From: a virus
Strand: one strand, 5' to 3'
IMG/VR virus record: IMGVR_UViG_3300032240_001806
Span: 1-26,679 of that record
DNA: 26,679 nt
Position 1 is the first letter of the stretch. The number at the start of each line of letters is the position of its first letter. The translations under genes and the position numbers were made by a program. Positions 12,179 to 18,944 of the stretch are shown here, piece by piece. Under the pieces are notes generated by a model. The model saw only the letters and a list, made by a program, of their open reading frames with translations. It was not told the origin of the DNA and searched no databases.

Positions 12179-12694
12179 ATGGCAAAACGCAAAAATTCAG
12201 TAAAATTAACAAGTGAGCTAACACCCAAACAAAGAATGTTTGTAGATATACTTGTTGCGAATTGGGGCAGTATTTCAAAGGCAGACGCTTGTTTACAAGC
12301 AGGATATACAACAAAAGATCCTAACAAAAAACCTTTTGAGATTGCATCACGTCTTACAAACCCAGAATTAAACCCCCACGTTTGCAGATATTTAGAAAAA
12401 AGATTAAGCCAAGAATTGCATAAATACGAAAAAGATAAACTAAGGTCATATAAAGTATTTGAAAGATTACGAACTAAAGCAGAGGAAAAAAACCAATACG
12501 CATCAGCGATTAATGCTGAATATAGAGCTGGGCAAATGGCAGGTTTCTTTGTAGATAAAAAAGAGATAAACCATATAGGACTAGAGGGAATGAATAGAGA
12601 GCAGTTAGAAAAACGATTAAGTGAACTTGAAAAAAATATAAATGAAAACAAACAAATCATCGATATTACTGCTGAGACAATCGTTGAAAAATAA
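12179..12694 (+). CDS. terS: Terminase small subunit
   Basis: 171 residues. The N-terminal LTPKQRMFVDILVANWGSISKADACLQAGY region is the helix-turn-helix of the Terminase_2 type of small subunits, followed by ASRLTNPELNPHVCRYL. A helical oligomerisation segment and a charged coiled C-terminus (GMNREQLEKRLSELEKN) complete the fold. TerS binds the packaging start site on phage DNA and recruits TerL. It lies beside the repeat-rich control region, which could include its recognition site. TerL is about 2.5 kb further on, separated by a leftward gene block, an unusual distance. There is no clear ribosome site. Confidence 0.85.
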   Translation: MAKRKNSVKLTSELTPKQRMFVDILVANWGSISKADACLQAGYTTKDPNKKPFEIASRLTNPELNPHVCRYLEKRLSQELHKYEKDKLRSYKVFERLRTKAEEKNQYASAINAEYRAGQMAGFFVDKKEINHIGLEGMNREQLEKRLSELEKNINENKQIIDITAETIVEK

Positions 12695-12809
12695 CGATTG
12701 GGAAAAGTTTATTACTGTATTTAATAAAGTACATAATAAGCATTTAAGTAGTAGTGTTGGAACTGTACAAATTAAAACAAATGATAAAAAGAAAACTAAC
12801 AATAAATAA
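12642..12809 (+). CDS. Possible 55-residue protein overlapping terS
   Basis: Frame from ATG 12642 (MKTNKSSILLLRQS...), overlapping the terS end by 53 bases and the next gene's start by 29. It contains NNDWEKFITVFNKVHNKHL and a basic tail. It fills the 86-base gap between terS and the next gene, but the long overlaps reduce confidence and the start has no strong ribosome site. Confidence 0.4.
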   Translation: MKTNKSSILLLRQSLKNNDWEKFITVFNKVHNKHLSSSVGTVQIKTNDKKKTNNK

Positions 12810-13080
12810 AAAAGCTAAAAGAGAAATTGATCGTTTTCCATTGGTACAAATTAAATGGTTAGATATTACCTCTGATAGTTCTTGGCAAGATATAGAGGAG
12901 TTTTTAAAAGTAAAACTTCCAGTATGTACTACAAAAGGACATCTTATATCACAAGCCAACGGCTTAACTAGAGTATTTGGCGACTTTGCCTTAAAAGATG
13001 AAAAAACGGGGCAAATAGATGAAATCGCCAACACCACAATCATTCCAAATTCAGTTATAATAGAGATTAAAAAGATTTAA
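12781..13080 (+). CDS. Conserved phage hypothetical protein
   Basis: 99 residues from ATG 12781 (MIKRKLTINKKAKREID...); a GTG at 12754 in frame is an alternative. A basic N-terminus is followed by IKWLDITSDSSWQDIEEF, KGHLISQANGLTRVFGDFAL and a C-terminal TTIIPNSVIIEIKKI. This looks like a small beta-rich protein seen near terminase genes in marine phages. Its stop codon interlocks with that of the convergent gene at 13077. Confidence 0.7.
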   Translation: MIKRKLTINKKAKREIDRFPLVQIKWLDITSDSSWQDIEEFLKVKLPVCTTKGHLISQANGLTRVFGDFALKDEKTGQIDEIANTTIIPNSVIIEIKKI

Positions 13081-13301
13081 AAATAAGCATATTCATTTTT
13101 TTCTATTAATTCAAAATCTTTAACTGTTTTAAAAAAGTTATTTCTCTTTTTTTCAGTTTTAAACCACATTGTTTCAATATGTTCGTCATCCTCATCATAA
13201 AAATAAACACCATAAATTAAACCCTCATTATCTGGTCTATCCTCTTTATAGTATTTGTCTAATTCTTCATCATACCAATTTACATAAACAGCTTTATTCA
13301 T
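13077..13301 (-). CDS. Hypothetical protein, aromatic and acidic
   Basis: 74 residues (MNKAVYVNWYDEELDKYYKED...), rich in Tyr, Asp and Glu, with a central GLIYGVYFYDEDDEHIETMWF strand pair and a basic KKRNNFF patch. AAAGAGG precedes its ATG. Last gene of the second leftward operon; its stop shares TTA/TAA bases with the convergent stop at 13078-13080. Function unknown. Confidence 0.65.
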   Translation of the reverse strand: MNKAVYVNWYDEELDKYYKEDRPDNEGLIYGVYFYDEDDEHIETMWFKTEKKRNNFFKTVKDFELIEKNEYAYF

Positions 13302-13335
13302 TTCAACCTCTTTGTTTTGTTTTCTTTGTTATTGT

Positions 13336-13503
13336 TTATTTTACCCATTTATCAACGCTGTATTTATTGGCGTTAATGCGTGTTGCTTTATACTTTTTAT
13401 CAAAATTATTTGTTTTATTAAAATTAATAATCTTAATAAATTCCCTTAATACAATTATTAAAAAAATAACAGCAATAATTGTAATTGATATATTATAAGT
13501 CAT
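13336..13503 (-). CDS. 55-residue single-span membrane protein
   Basis: Starts at ATG 13503 in a TAATG overlap with the Cys-rich gene. An N-terminal hydrophobic segment (SITIIAVIFLIIVL) is followed by a basic polar tail with KKYKATRINANK, so it would be anchored with the tail in the cytoplasm. Another example of TAATG-coupled small membrane proteins in this genome. Function unknown. Confidence 0.65.
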   Translation of the reverse strand: MTYNISITIIAVIFLIIVLREFIKIINFNKTNNFDKKYKATRINANKYSVDKWVK

Positions 13504-13895
13504 TAGTTTACTGCCCTTTCTATTTCTTTTATTGTTTTATCTGCACAAGGAACACACCAAAAATCAGAAAAACTTACATTGTGTTTTTCTTCGTATTTTT
13601 CAACACTATCCTCATAATCTTCGCAAATATCGGATATATCTAAAAAGCCGTCATCTAAATGATGTTGAGTTTTACATAATTCGCAAGTGTGTTTCCTCGC
13701 ATATATGCCGTTTAAACTTTGTCTATTCCAAACATTTTCCTTATCCCAATTATCCCTTTTGTCATAACAATCACAACAAACAACCCATTCATCGTGCATA
13801 AAAAAATAATCATCTGTTTCAGTATAACCTCTTTCTTTAAGCATCTCTTTTGTTATGTTGTCGTCATCTGCATAGCATAAATCACATTGTGCCAT
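13503..13895 (-). CDS. Cysteine-rich putative zinc protein
   Basis: 130 residues with four CxxC-type pairs: CDLC at residues 4-7, CCDC at about 40-43, CELC at about 71-74 and CVPC near residue 114. The spacing suggests two zinc-binding knuckle pairs forming two small domains. The rest is rich in Asp, Trp and His (HDEWVVCC, WDKENVWNR). Such proteins may bind nucleic acid or host proteins. I do not recognise the family. It overlaps the upstream gene by 14 bases. Confidence 0.65.
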   Translation of the reverse strand: MAQCDLCYADDDNITKEMLKERGYTETDDYFFMHDEWVVCCDCYDKRDNWDKENVWNRQSLNGIYARKHTCELCKTQHHLDDGFLDISDICEDYEDSVEKYEEKHNVSFSDFWCVPCADKTIKEIERAVN

Positions 13896-14079
13896 TGTTT
13901 ATTGTCCTTTCATTTATTGTTTGTTTTATTTTGTCTATTATTTCTGCCCTTGTGTAGTCCATATAACGCTTTGTAAAGTAATCATTATCACTTCGGACTG
14001 ATACAAGAACTACACCAGTTAAATACTGCGTTAAAGAAATAAAGCAGTCTTTATATGTAAAGTAATGTTCTTTATTCAT
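13882..14079 (-). CDS. Hypothetical protein
   Basis: 65 residues: MNKEHYFTYKDCFISLTQYLTGVVLVSVRSDN, then a helix DYTRAEIIDKIKQTINER. The middle is mildly hydrophobic but not a clear membrane span. It is part of the second leftward operon. Function unknown. Confidence 0.6.
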   Translation of the reverse strand: MNKEHYFTYKDCFISLTQYLTGVVLVSVRSDNDYFTKRYMDYTRAEIIDKIKQTINERTINNGTM

Positions 14080-14082
14080 ATA

Positions 14083-14421
14083 TTAATTACACAGATAAAG
14101 TTCTTCTAAATATTCATCTAGGCCCAGACTGTCCGTTGGATATGAAATATGACAAGTATCATTCCACCAATAGCCCTCAACTGTTTTTGTTTGTGTATTA
14201 ATCCAAATATTAGGGCCACCAAAGGCAACTAATACCCTTGCACCTAAATATTTCTTATCATTACTAATAATGTATTGAATATCTAAAACATCTTCTAAGT
14301 AGTCATAAGCACAAGGGCCATCAATATAGTCTGTGTCATACTGGCCCAGTCTTATTGTTTCAGCAATATGCTTAACTTGATTTCTTAAATTATTATTTTC
14401 TTTTAGTTGTGTTTGTGTCAT
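14083..14421 (-). CDS. Conserved hypothetical protein with GGPNIW motif
   Basis: 112 residues. An N-terminal helix (LKENNNLRNQVKHIAETI) leads to AYDYLEDVLDIQYII, then ARVLVAFGGPNIWINTQTKTVEGYWW and a C-terminal LDEYLEELYLCN. The GARxLVAxGGPNIWVxTxxxxVEGYWW pattern is familiar from uncharacterised proteins of phages and mobile elements in diverse bacteria. The role is unknown. First gene of the second leftward operon. Confidence 0.7.
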   Translation of the reverse strand: MTQTQLKENNNLRNQVKHIAETIRLGQYDTDYIDGPCAYDYLEDVLDIQYIISNDKKYLGARVLVAFGGPNIWINTQTKTVEGYWWNDTCHISYPTDSLGLDEYLEELYLCN

Positions 14422-14572
14422 AGTTTTATTGTCTTTTGTTATTGTTTAATAACTGTTAATTATCATTGTTAATATATAATGCAACATAATAGTAGAATAT
14501 CCCATAAGAAATAAAACAACAAAAACAAAGACTTATTGACTTAATATAAATACAGCTTTAGGTTGTGCTGAT
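14422..14572. promoter_or_regulatory. Divergent intergenic region
   Basis: 151 bases between a leftward and a rightward start, which must contain promoters for both. I see only weak matches, such as TTGACT at 14536-14541 without a good -10, so positions are not assigned. The DNA is very AT-rich. Confidence 0.4.
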
Positions 14573-14968
14573 ATGTCAAAGACTAATGAAAGTAAGTTAT
14601 ATAATTTAATTAAAAAAACAATTAAAACTGCACACTTTACAAGAATTGAAAGCCATACAATCAACGGCATACCAGACCTTAACTGTGTATATAAAGGGCA
14701 GGAATTCTGGCTCGAACTTAAAGCAAACAACATCAAGAACTGTAATTTATCTAAGTACCAGATTAACTGGATATTACACCACCAACAACATGGCGGTCAT
14801 GTCTTTATCTTGAATAAGGCAGTCAAGCAGTCTGCTCTTAAACTGTATAGACTTGAGCCAAGTGCCGTGTGCCGTGAAGTCTTATCCACGACACCAGATG
14901 CAAAGGGCATTGAGCAAGTATTTGAGTATATTGCAACGCAACATAGTTATGTTGCAACGCAAGGGTGA
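14573..14968 (+). CDS. VRR-NUC/PD-(D/E)XK-type nuclease
   Basis: 131 residues. The core NGIPDLNCVYKGQEFWLELKA carries the G-x-PD...E-x-K catalytic motif of VRR-NUC and Holliday-junction-resolvase-like nucleases, followed by KYQINWILHHQQHGGHVFIL, the usual helix-strand. It may process replication intermediates or packaging substrates. The C-terminal tail after about residue 95 is unusual: it contains a heptad-repeat copy (14865-14877) and an ATQHSYVATQ segment made by an 11-base direct repeat. The stop is followed by a 184-base gap with only a short leader frame before TerL. Confidence 0.8.
   Translation: MSKTNESKLYNLIKKTIKTAHFTRIESHTINGIPDLNCVYKGQEFWLELKANNIKNCNLSKYQINWILHHQQHGGHVFILNKAVKQSALKLYRLEPSAVCREVLSTTPDAKGIEQVFEYIATQHSYVATQG
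14865..14877 (-). repeat. Variant heptad repeat in the nuclease tail
   Basis: On the minus strand it reads TCACGGCACACGG, two CACGGNN units with CA in the variable positions. It encodes A-V-C-R-E in the nuclease tail. Confidence 0.55.
14931..14962 (+). repeat. Direct and inverted repeat at the nuclease 3' end
   Basis: TTGCAACGCAA occurs at 14931-14941 and 14952-14962, a 21-base period that keeps frame. Between and overlapping these copies GCAACATA (14938-14945) pairs with TATGTTGC (14948-14955). Confidence 0.6.
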
Positions 14969-15005
14969 TAACATTTAATTATCGGAACTACTTATAGAGG
15001 GTAGA

Positions 15006-15024
15006 ATACAACCATAGGTTGTAT
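15006..15024. other. Perfect 8-bp inverted repeat, part repeated downstream
   Basis: ATACAACC and GGTTGTAT flank a 3-base centre. The segment CATAGGTTGTAT (15013-15024) recurs with one change as CATAGGTTGCAT (15063-15074). They lie in the gap before terL and could be binding sites for a regulator; no tRNA fold fits. Confidence 0.4.
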
Positions 15025-15152
15025 CGTGGCTCGTGTAGCTAGGTCGTTGAGGCTCATACACGCATAGGTTGCATTTGTTTATTGTGTGTATCTATTAGGG
15101 ATTAATTAAAAAAAGAGTGTCTTTGTAAGTGACCCTTGCGCAGGACTTATAC

Positions 15153-15185
15153 ATGCACTACAGTAGATTTTTGTATGGACCCTAA
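15153..15185 (+). CDS. Possible 10-codon leader peptide overlapping terL start
   Basis: ATG 15153 has AGGA seven bases upstream and encodes MHYSRFLYGP, stopping at 15185 just past the terL ATG at 15175. TerL itself has no Shine-Dalgarno, so translating this leader could deliver ribosomes to terL by reinitiation. Confidence 0.4.
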   Translation: MHYSRFLYGP

Positions 15186-16662
15186 AATTACAAATGTTGA
15201 CCTATTAACCACTGATCAATTACGTGAGAAAGTTGAGCACGCATGGATCCAACATATTAAGCTGTGCCAAGATAATTTTTTATATTTTGTGAAAGAGATG
15301 TGGCCAGACTTCATTTTTCGTAAAGAAACTGAAAGGACCCGATGGGGACACCATCAGATAATTGCTAATGAGTTTACTCGTATAGCAAATGAGAAAAAAG
15401 GGAGGCTCATTATAAACATGCCCCCTAGACATACTAAATCTGAGTTTGCATCTATTTATTTTCCTGCTTGGATTATAGGGAAGTATCCTAAGATGAAATT
15501 AATGCAGGTATCCCACAATGCGGAATTATCAGGAAGATTTGGTAGTAAGGTTCGTAACTTAATTGATTCACCACAGTATAAACAAATCTTTGGTGACGTA
15601 AGGCTCAGAGAAGACTCAAAAGCCAAAGGTCGTTGGGAAACGAATCATGGCGGTGAGTATTATGCTGCGGGGGTCGGCGGAGCTATTACTGGACGAGGTG
15701 CTGATTTATTAATTATTGATGATCCTCATACTGAACAAGACTCATTATCCAATACTGCTATGGAAAGATCTTATGAGTGGTATCTTTCAGGACCCAGACA
15801 GCGTTTACAACCAGGTGGTTCCATATTGTTAGTTATGACTAGATGGGCAGAAGATGATTTGACTGGTAGATTAATTAAGGCTCAAACAGAACCAAAAGCA
15901 GATAAGTGGAAATTAATTTCATTTCCAGCAATTTTAAATTCAGGGAAACCAGTTTGGCCTGAATATTGGAACCTAGAAGAATTAGAAAAGGTAAAAGCTT
16001 CATTAAGCATTAGGAACTGGTCGGCTCAATATATGCAGAATCCTACATCTGAGGAAGGTGCAATTATAAAACGAGAATGGTGGCAGGAATGGAAACATGA
16101 TCATGTACCTAATTTACATCATATCATTCAAAGTTATGATACTGCATTTAGTAAAAAGGAAACTGCCGATTATTCTGCTATTACTACATGGGGTATTTTT
16201 CAACCAAGAGAAGATGGTCCATTTGCTATTATCCTATTAGATGCTGTTAAAGGTAAATATGATTTTCCAGAACTTAAGAACGTAGCTTTTGATGCTTACA
16301 AGTATTGGGAACCTGAAACAGTACTAATTGAAGCCAAAGCTTCAGGACAACCTTTACTACAAGAGTTTAGACGAGCAGGTATTCCAGCTGTAGATTTTGT
16401 TCCTAATAAGGGAAATGATAAGTTTACTAGGGTAAATGCTTGTGCACCTATATTTGAATCAGGCAATGTTTTCTTTCCAAAAGGCGAAAAGTTCGCTACA
16501 GACGTGATTGAGGAGTGCGCCGCATTTCCTCATGGAGAATATGATGACTATGTTGATAGTATGACACAAGCTGTGTTAAGATACCGTCAAGGTAGCTTTA
16601 TTAGTACATATAGGGATTATGTGGAAGAAGACAGGCCACCAAAAGAATATAAATATTATTAG
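15175..16662 (+). CDS. terL: Terminase large subunit
   Basis: ATPase and nuclease that translocates and cuts phage DNA during head packaging, 495 residues. The N-terminal ATPase has the Walker A-like MPPRHTKS (residues 82-89), Walker B LLIIDDPH with D182/D183, and a coupling segment VMTRWAED. The C-terminal RNase H-like nuclease shows D322 (SYDTAFSKKETADYS), E386 (VLIEAKA) and D457/D458/D461 (EYDDYVDS). I start at ATG 15175; a TTG-initiated extension to 15136 has no ribosome site. The Walker A variant with Thr in place of the usual Gly is seen in other marine phages. It heads the long rightward structural operon. Confidence 0.95.
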   Translation: MDPKITNVDLLTTDQLREKVEHAWIQHIKLCQDNFLYFVKEMWPDFIFRKETERTRWGHHQIIANEFTRIANEKKGRLIINMPPRHTKSEFASIYFPAWIIGKYPKMKLMQVSHNAELSGRFGSKVRNLIDSPQYKQIFGDVRLREDSKAKGRWETNHGGEYYAAGVGGAITGRGADLLIIDDPHTEQDSLSNTAMERSYEWYLSGPRQRLQPGGSILLVMTRWAEDDLTGRLIKAQTEPKADKWKLISFPAILNSGKPVWPEYWNLEELEKVKASLSIRNWSAQYMQNPTSEEGAIIKREWWQEWKHDHVPNLHHIIQSYDTAFSKKETADYSAITTWGIFQPREDGPFAIILLDAVKGKYDFPELKNVAFDAYKYWEPETVLIEAKASGQPLLQEFRRAGIPAVDFVPNKGNDKFTRVNACAPIFESGNVFFPKGEKFATDVIEECAAFPHGEYDDYVDSMTQAVLRYRQGSFISTYRDYVEEDRPPKEYKYY

Positions 16663-16670
16663 GAGATATT

Positions 16671-17450
16671 ATGGCAGACGATAGTCAAGATAAGTTTAAT
16701 GAGCCTGGTTATAAAAAAGACGTAGAAAGAATTAAAAAACTTTTTTCAACAGACAATACTCGTCCTGGAATGAGAAAAACTAATATGTCTTACACAAGCC
16801 CCACTAGTACAACAAAATCAGATTCAACAACATCAGAGGATAATACTCGTCCTGGAATGAGAAAAGCTAATATGGCTTATTCAGCAAAAACAGAATCTAC
16901 AACTACACCAAGTTCTGCTTCTAATACAATGTCTAGTTTTGGAAAAACTTTTTCTGATGCAAGAAAAGCAGGTAGTTCGGAATTTGAATATCAAGGTAAA
17001 AAATACGCAGCAGTTACAAAAGATGAAGTTAGTAAATCAGGTTCAAAAAATTTAGCAGAATATTTAAATAAAAATAAATCTACAGCAGTTGCTGATAAAG
17101 GTAAAACAGAACCAGATGATTATTCACAACTTGATTCATCTGTACAAAGAACAGCCACTACACAAGGTAAAACAGAACCAGATGATTATTCACAACTTGA
17201 TTCATCCGTACAAAAAACATCTACAGCAGATTCATCTGATATTTTTTCTACAGCAAAAGATTATGTTAAAAAAACATTTGGTTTAAGAAAAGGTGGAATG
17301 CCAGAAGATGTATCTATGGAAAGAGCTCGTGGCGTGACTCCTGAACAATACGCAGAAGAAAACAAAATACCACATTCTAAAAATAAATACAAAGATGGTG
17401 GAGATATTCATATTACTAAAGGACACGATTACATTAAAGACTTACTATAA
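16671..17450 (+). CDS. Low-complexity repeat protein with GHDYIKDL tail
   Basis: 259 residues, rich in Ser, Thr and Lys. It contains two copies of DNTRPGMRKxNMxY (about 28-72) and two copies of GKTEPDDYSQLDSSVQ (about 144-185). A short folded-looking segment (FEYQGKKYAAVTKDEV...KNLAEYLN) lies between, and the protein ends GGDIHITKGHDYIKDLL. The tail matches those of the proteins at 18453 and 18702. It has a TAGGAGATA ribosome site 8 bases after terL. Position between terL and portal suggests a virion or head-assembly role. No enzymatic motif is visible. Confidence 0.75.
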   Translation: MADDSQDKFNEPGYKKDVERIKKLFSTDNTRPGMRKTNMSYTSPTSTTKSDSTTSEDNTRPGMRKANMAYSAKTESTTTPSSASNTMSSFGKTFSDARKAGSSEFEYQGKKYAAVTKDEVSKSGSKNLAEYLNKNKSTAVADKGKTEPDDYSQLDSSVQRTATTQGKTEPDDYSQLDSSVQKTSTADSSDIFSTAKDYVKKTFGLRKGGMPEDVSMERARGVTPEQYAEENKIPHSKNKYKDGGDIHITKGHDYIKDLL

Positions 17451-17458
17451 GGCACAGC

Positions 17459-18076
17459 ATGAAAAGCGGATCTAAACAAAGTAAGATTAAGACAGTGATG
17501 AAAGAATGGAAAGAAGGAAAGTTAAAATCAGGTACGTCAGATAAAAAAGTGACGAACCCTAAACAAGCGATAGCAATCGCATTATCGGAGGCAGGTATGT
17601 CAAAAAATAAAAAAAGAGGCGGCGGAGCAATTATGGCTGATAAAAAATCTACTATGGGTGAAGCTTTAAAAAAAGGCGGATCTTTATTTAAAGGTAAGGA
17701 AACTTACGGAGAAGAGTTATCAGAAGCTAAGTCGGTTAAGTCTGGAAAAACATCACCATCAGAATTTGTTAAAGGTGAAAAGTCTGAAGGACATAAAGGT
17801 GAAGAAAAGAATTTATCTAAACAAGCAAAAGATATTAAATCTGGAAAAGTATCTCCAGAAGCTTATGCTAAAATGGAAGCAGAAGAACCAGAAACTAAAC
17901 GCGGTGGTGGAGCTATAATGGCATCTAAAAGATCTACTATGGGTGAAGCACTTAGAGGTGGCGGAGCTATAATGGCATCTAAAAGATCTACTATGGGTGA
18001 AGCTTTATCAGAAGGCGGAGAAGTTAAAGGTACTGGAGTTGCTATAAAAGGTTTTAGACCAGCTAAAATGTCATAA
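17459..18076 (+). CDS. DUF6496-like repeat protein
   Basis: 205 residues. The first 50 (KIKTVMKEWKEGKLKSG...NPKQAIAIALSEAG) match the DUF6496 pattern found in many phage and bacterial proteins. Three copies of GGGAIMAxKxSTMGEAL follow (about 53, 148 and 166), the last two being near-identical at the DNA level. The end GGEVKGTGVAIKGFRPAKMS is another GG-E-V...KG tail like its neighbours. It is highly basic, which would suit packaging with DNA. Function unknown. Confidence 0.75.
   Translation: MKSGSKQSKIKTVMKEWKEGKLKSGTSDKKVTNPKQAIAIALSEAGMSKNKKRGGGAIMADKKSTMGEALKKGGSLFKGKETYGEELSEAKSVKSGKTSPSEFVKGEKSEGHKGEEKNLSKQAKDIKSGKVSPEAYAKMEAEEPETKRGGGAIMASKRSTMGEALRGGGAIMASKRSTMGEALSEGGEVKGTGVAIKGFRPAKMS
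17909..18003 (+). repeat. Tandem 54-base repeat in the DUF6496-like gene
   Basis: A 41-base block (17909-17949) is repeated exactly at 17963-18003, giving an 18-residue period. A more diverged copy begins near 17624. The identity of the last two copies points to recent duplication. Confidence 0.8.
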
Positions 18077-18080
18077 TACT

Positions 18081-18443
18081 ATGTCTGAGGATAAGAAAAA
18101 AAAATCAGACTATAATATTGATGATGCTACAAGAGATGTAGGTCCTGTCTATACAGATTCTAAAGGAAAAAAATCACAAATCCCTTCTAAAGAAATGTAT
18201 GATAAAATGCATCCATCTGATGAACAAGTAAAAAATATAAAAGCTCTTGAAGATAGAGATAGAATTGAATCTGAAATAGCTAATGTAGATCAATTAGGAA
18301 ATGTAATATATCCAAATAAAACCTACGCAATGGGTGGTTTAACTGAACAACCTCATTTAGGATATATACCAAGAACTAAAGGCGGATCAATTTTAGCTAA
18401 AGGAAATAAATTAGCTAAACACAAACCAACTAAATTATACTAG
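18081..18443 (+). CDS. Small protein with AKHxPTKLY tail
   Basis: 120 residues, polar and basic (MSEDKKKKSDYNIDD...), with a central IPSKEMYDKMHPSDEQVKNI and a GNVIYPNKTYAMGGL segment. It ends GGSILAKGNKLAKHKPTKLY, nearly the same tail as the protein at 18945 (GGEVLAKGNKIAKHRPTKLY). This tail is a second tail type in the cluster. Role unknown, probably virion-associated. Confidence 0.75.
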   Translation: MSEDKKKKSDYNIDDATRDVGPVYTDSKGKKSQIPSKEMYDKMHPSDEQVKNIKALEDRDRIESEIANVDQLGNVIYPNKTYAMGGLTEQPHLGYIPRTKGGSILAKGNKLAKHKPTKLY

Positions 18444-18452
18444 GAGATAATT

Positions 18453-18692
18453 ATGAGTATTATAGATGATATTATGGATATACCAGGAGAAATTTTTGGT
18501 AGTAAAAAAAGTTCAAAAACAGTTGCTCCAGAAGGACAACCGTTAGGAACAGTGACTGATCCTAAAGTAATAGCTAATCAACTATATGGTGCAGATAATA
18601 CAAATATTATTCAATCTAAGGCTACTTTAAGTCATGGCGGAGAAGTAGAAATTATTAAAGGTCACGATTATATTAAAGATTTAATTAAATAG
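18453..18692 (+). CDS. Small protein with GHDYIKDLIK tail, copy A
   Basis: 79 residues. A hydrophobic start (MSIIDDIMDIPGEIFGSK) and polar spacer precede HGGEVEIIKGHDYIKDLIK. Both the tail and the junction TAGGAGATAA that joins it to the next gene are repeated in the next cassette. It may be a decoration or internal head protein; this is inference from position. Confidence 0.75.
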   Translation: MSIIDDIMDIPGEIFGSKKSSKTVAPEGQPLGTVTDPKVIANQLYGADNTNIIQSKATLSHGGEVEIIKGHDYIKDLIK

Positions 18693-18701
18693 GAGATAAA
18701 T

Positions 18702-18935
18702 ATGGGAATAGAAGATTTTATTTTAGGAGGAGCAGGATTAGGATTACTTTATGATAAATTTACTAAAGATAAAAAAAGTGATACTCAAGTAGCAAATACA
18801 ACAACCAATACTACATCCCCTTCTCTTTTAGAAAATGAAAATGTTAATGTTATTAATCCAAAAGTTCGATTAAAACATGGCGGAGAAGTAGAAGTTCTTA
18901 AGGGACATGACTATATTAAAGATTTAATTAAGTAG
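18702..18935 (+). CDS. Small protein with GHDYIKDLIK tail, copy B
   Basis: 77 residues, built like its upstream neighbour: a hydrophobic start with GGAGLGLLYDKFTKDKK, a Thr/Asn-rich linker, and HGGEVEVLKGHDYIKDLIK. The DNA of the tail (from CATGGCGGAGAAGTAGAA at 18876) is close to that of copy A (18633), while the N-terminal halves differ. This suggests tail duplication or recombination rather than whole-gene copying. Confidence 0.75.
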   Translation: MGIEDFILGGAGLGLLYDKFTKDKKSDTQVANTTTNTTSPSLLENENVNVINPKVRLKHGGEVEVLKGHDYIKDLIK

Positions 18936-18944
18936 GAGATAAAA

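Noticed and set aside
12154-12660. 168-codon minus-strand frame opposite terS
   Set aside because: Long but exactly antisense to the small terminase, whose helix-turn-helix and oligomerisation pattern are recognisable; the antisense product is a Ser/Phe/Leu-rich shadow.
14985-15080. tRNA-like stretch before terL
   Set aside because: It contains D-arm-like and CATAGGTTG segments, but no 7-bp acceptor stem or T-arm GTTCRA pattern can be fitted.
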